Assembly: GCA_963693305.1 (NCBI GenBank)
Contig: OY855905.1
Location: 40,161,895-40,225,894, forward strand
Direction: 5' to 3'
DNA: 64,000 nucleotides
From: Meandrina meandrites
Taxonomy: Eukaryota > Cnidaria > Anthozoa > Scleractinia > Meandrinidae
Shown here: piece after piece, positions 61,898 to 64,000 of the stretch
How positions within the stretch are numbered: the first letter of the stretch is position 1
How the letters are laid out: every line of letters begins with the position of its first letter
Notes under the pieces: generated by a model
What the model was told of the DNA's origin: nothing
The model's input: only the letters and a program-made list of their open reading frames with translations
Database searches by the model: none
Position numbers and translations under genes: made by a program

Positions 61898-64000
61898 TTA
61901 ATGAATGCCGAGGTTTTTTCCAGCCACTTTAATGGGTTCAAGCACGTTGTCAAAAATCTTTTCTCCGACTTTTTCCGCTGGGTCGTAGCGAGCCACAACA
62001 ACAAAACAGATTCGACCGTCTGAAAGGAAAAGAAAAATTAATTATCAAAAGTTAAAAGCCAATTCCCTTATCATCAACATATATATAGCAAACACAGGCA
62101 ACGCTTGCATCTAAAATGAAGCTTGCTGTTTGTTATTCTTGTAGGTTTAGATTAAAAATATAACTGTAGCGCTCCTGTCCCTATTTATGACCCATCAATG
62201 TCGTTGTTAACTATGTTTTTTGGCAACGGGAAAGACAAGTACGGTTAAGGCCGATTTACACGGTACGACTTTATCGCATGCGACAAGCTTACAACAGGCC
62301 TACGACATGACTTAGGACCATGTGTGCGTCTGTCGTAAGGATGTGGTAAGTTGATTTACACGACGCGATTAGTGTTGTAGTCATGGCATGCGAGAGTGTG
62401 GCACCGTGAGTACCAAGTGTCCACGTACTAACCATTAGGCCACCTTGTCTCCCATTGCTTGACCTCAGAAGTACCTTATCACTAGTGAAGCACATTCCTC
62501 GTTAAAGGGGCTTTGTCACAGATTTCATAGTAACACATTTTTGAAGAGCCAAAACATATATTTGTGCCGCAAGAAACCTAAAATTGTCCATTTTAATTAA
62601 TAATTGCTATATTAGAGCACTGAAACTGTCTTTGGCTGCTGATGGTTTGGATGGAAATAGATTGCAACTTGAAAAATTAAGGCTAAACTTTTGAAGAGTT
62701 CCACGAGTCTTCCAAAAAGTGTTTTTTTTTATAGCCATGGCTGGATTTCTCGCCGCAATGCACGGCTATATCTTCCCTCCTTAATGGTTTAAGTTACCTA
62801 TCACTAATTTTAGAATAGTTTAGACCAAAAATCAGCAAATGCCCGTGAGGTAGCTCCTTTAATTTTCGCGCTATATTCAGAAGCCCATTATTGTCGTGCC
62901 AGCTTAGACAGTGTCCTTTTCTCTGTTTTGATGTGATTACCTAAAATAGCTGCAATCTGGGACTGCTACCGAATATGAGGAGAATAACTTTTAGATAACT
63001 TACTTCTATCGATAAATTGAGATCTGCCAAAACCAACTTTAGTGGTATTCTTCCACACCATCTGAGTAAACCGTTCTGTTGCTGGTGTAAACGATCTGGT
63101 CTTCCAATCAAACTTTTTACTCTCATCGTACCATAGATTCGTGGCTCGAGCCCCGGTTAGAGGAGATCCTACATGAATGACAGCAAGGGGACAGTTACAG
63201 TGTATGAGTTAAAAACCAGATGTTCACATTTCATTTCTGCGGTAGGGATGATCGGTATGAATAGCTGAATGGCTGGAAATGATTTACAACACTTGCACTT
63301 TGATGGATCGATATCTACCATCTTAAAACGGTATTGCTAAAATTATGGCGAATAATTTAAGGTGGCTGTGAATCCCCCTTGGAAGAGATTTTTAAACTGA
63401 CTTTACAAGAACGGCTTTTTTATCAGGCTGGCTAATTATTCAATAATGGGAGTCACCGAGCTGGTTTTTAAGTTGTATTTAAGGGTGTGTTTGGCACGTT
63501 ATGCTGTAGTTAAATCTATTATGGTCAAGAGGGTGATTATTACTTACACCCCAACATCCCGGAAACCCAAAACACTTTCAACCGAATAAATCTGAAACAT
63601 ATATTTTTAGTAATCATTTATGGAAGAAGCAAGTGACTTGCCATTTTCAAATTAGTTTCACGACCAGTCAAAAAGACTTTTCGATAGAAATAACAGACAC
63701 ACAAGTCTTCCTATTAATGATTCCGTATTGAAGGCTCTCCCTCTTAAAAGAGTACGGATACCATTTTACCTTTATAAGAGCATCGGAGAGCGATGTTTTC
63801 TCCATGACCTATTCTCTTTTTCAGAACAGTATGCGACGTATTTTTCTGTTTTGCCAATTCGATAGCAAATTTTTGAGCCTCTATGTTAAGATTCTGATCT
63901 TCCGTCAGTGGTGGTACTCCATGGAGAAGACGCTTCTTGTTGTGCTCAAAAAGAAATTGCTGCCTGAACCTGGCCAATGGTGACGCTAATGGAAACAAGA
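61898..64000 (-). CDS. CAP/SCP-domain protein, GAPR-1 (GLIPR2)-like, last three exons (5' end outside)
   Basis: Three minus-strand exons join in phase. The first is 63770 up to the window edge, with donor AAAG/GTAAAA. The second is 63004-63168, with acceptor TGTAG and donor A/GTAAGT. The third is 61898-62019, with acceptor TTTCAG and TAA stop. The first exon has HNKKRLLHGVPPL and GHGENIALRCSYKG. The second has NLWYDE and the CAP signature ERFTQMVWKNTTKVGFG. The third has FVVVARYDPAEKVGEKIFDNV. This is the order of the Golgi-associated plant-pathogenesis-related (GAPR-1) family, cytosolic/membrane-surface proteins with a sandwich fold. No signal peptide is visible, but the 5' part is missing. 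The frame upstream at 63998 starts with a TTG, not an ATG, so the true start or an acceptor lies at or beyond the edge. Confidence 0.88.
62020..63003. other. Intron of the CAP gene with repeat debris
   Basis: GATTTACACGGTACGACTTT...GCATGCGACAAGCTTAC (62250-62290) and a second GATTTACACGACGCGATTAG (62352) are parts of a dispersed repeat. A tRNA-like A-box remnant (TGGCCTAATGGTTAG on minus, near 62445) lies inside. Confidence 0.45.
63169..63769. other. Second visible intron of the CAP gene
   Basis: About 600 bases of AT-rich DNA with consensus GT-AG ends on the minus strand. No other feature seen. Confidence 0.6.

Noticed and set aside
1..64000. CRISPR array or bacterial operon
   Set aside because: No regular spacer-repeat pattern and no bacterial ribosome binding sites; the tandem repeats seen have only two copies or are dispersed.

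Overview
The window looks like nuclear DNA of an animal, most likely an anthozoan cnidarian (coral or sea anemone type). The reasons are AT-rich intergenic DNA, GT-AG introns, scattered intronless rhodopsin-like GPCR genes of neuropeptide-receptor type, LINE, SINE, Penelope-like and MITE debris, and a large Polinton/Maverick (adintovirus-like) element at the left end. The species assignment is inference from gene style; no marker gene is present.

Positions 1 to about 10.3-10.5 kb hold the right part of a Polinton, an integrated virus-like self-synthesising DNA transposon. Its left end lies outside the window. All its visible genes are open: an acidic protein cut by the window edge (minus strand), a capsid-like protein, an A32-type packaging ATPase, a conserved 191-residue protein, five small proteins (four clearly membrane-type, including a tandem pair of 51-residue proteins), a DDE integrase, and a convergent protein-primed family B DNA polymerase carrying zinc/endonuclease-VII-like modules. 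The element is studded with two interlocking families of short palindromes. One has the core ATCAAC-NNN-GTTGAT and sits mostly just upstream of start codons. The other is a nested GTGGGG...CCCCACACCCC hairpin with an optional AGCAACT-N-AGTTGCT centre, mostly just after stop codons. Three palindromes lie in frame inside coding sequence. This is the most unusual signal in the window.

From 10.5 to 56.6 kb there are five intact intronless class A GPCR genes (11.7, 22.2, 47.1, 51.3 kb on plus; 55.4 kb on minus) and one 3'-only duplicate of the first gene at 13.9 kb. The genes at 47.1 and 51.3 kb are close tandem paralogues. The stretches between them hold repeats: a Penelope-like GIY-YIG fragment (17 kb, minus), a mosaic of direct repeats (23.7-27.4 kb) including a 669-bp tandem duplication, a retroelement-like ORF with a perfect 2A motif (28.0 kb), tRNA-related SINEs (29.0, 31.5-31.8, 48.6 kb), a degraded L1-type LINE (36.8-38.7 kb) ending in an (AAAT)n tract, and several MITEs with TA target sites. 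A ketohexokinase reading frame at 33.0-34.0 kb is intronless and broken by one frameshift, so it looks like a retrocopy.

At the right edge (61.9-64 kb, minus) are the last three exons of a CAP/GAPR-1-like gene with good splice signals. The remaining long stretches show no gene I can support. The Polinton genes plausibly act together (integration, protein-primed replication, packaging, capsid). The host genes are peptide-sensing receptors and unrelated neighbours, not an operon-like unit.
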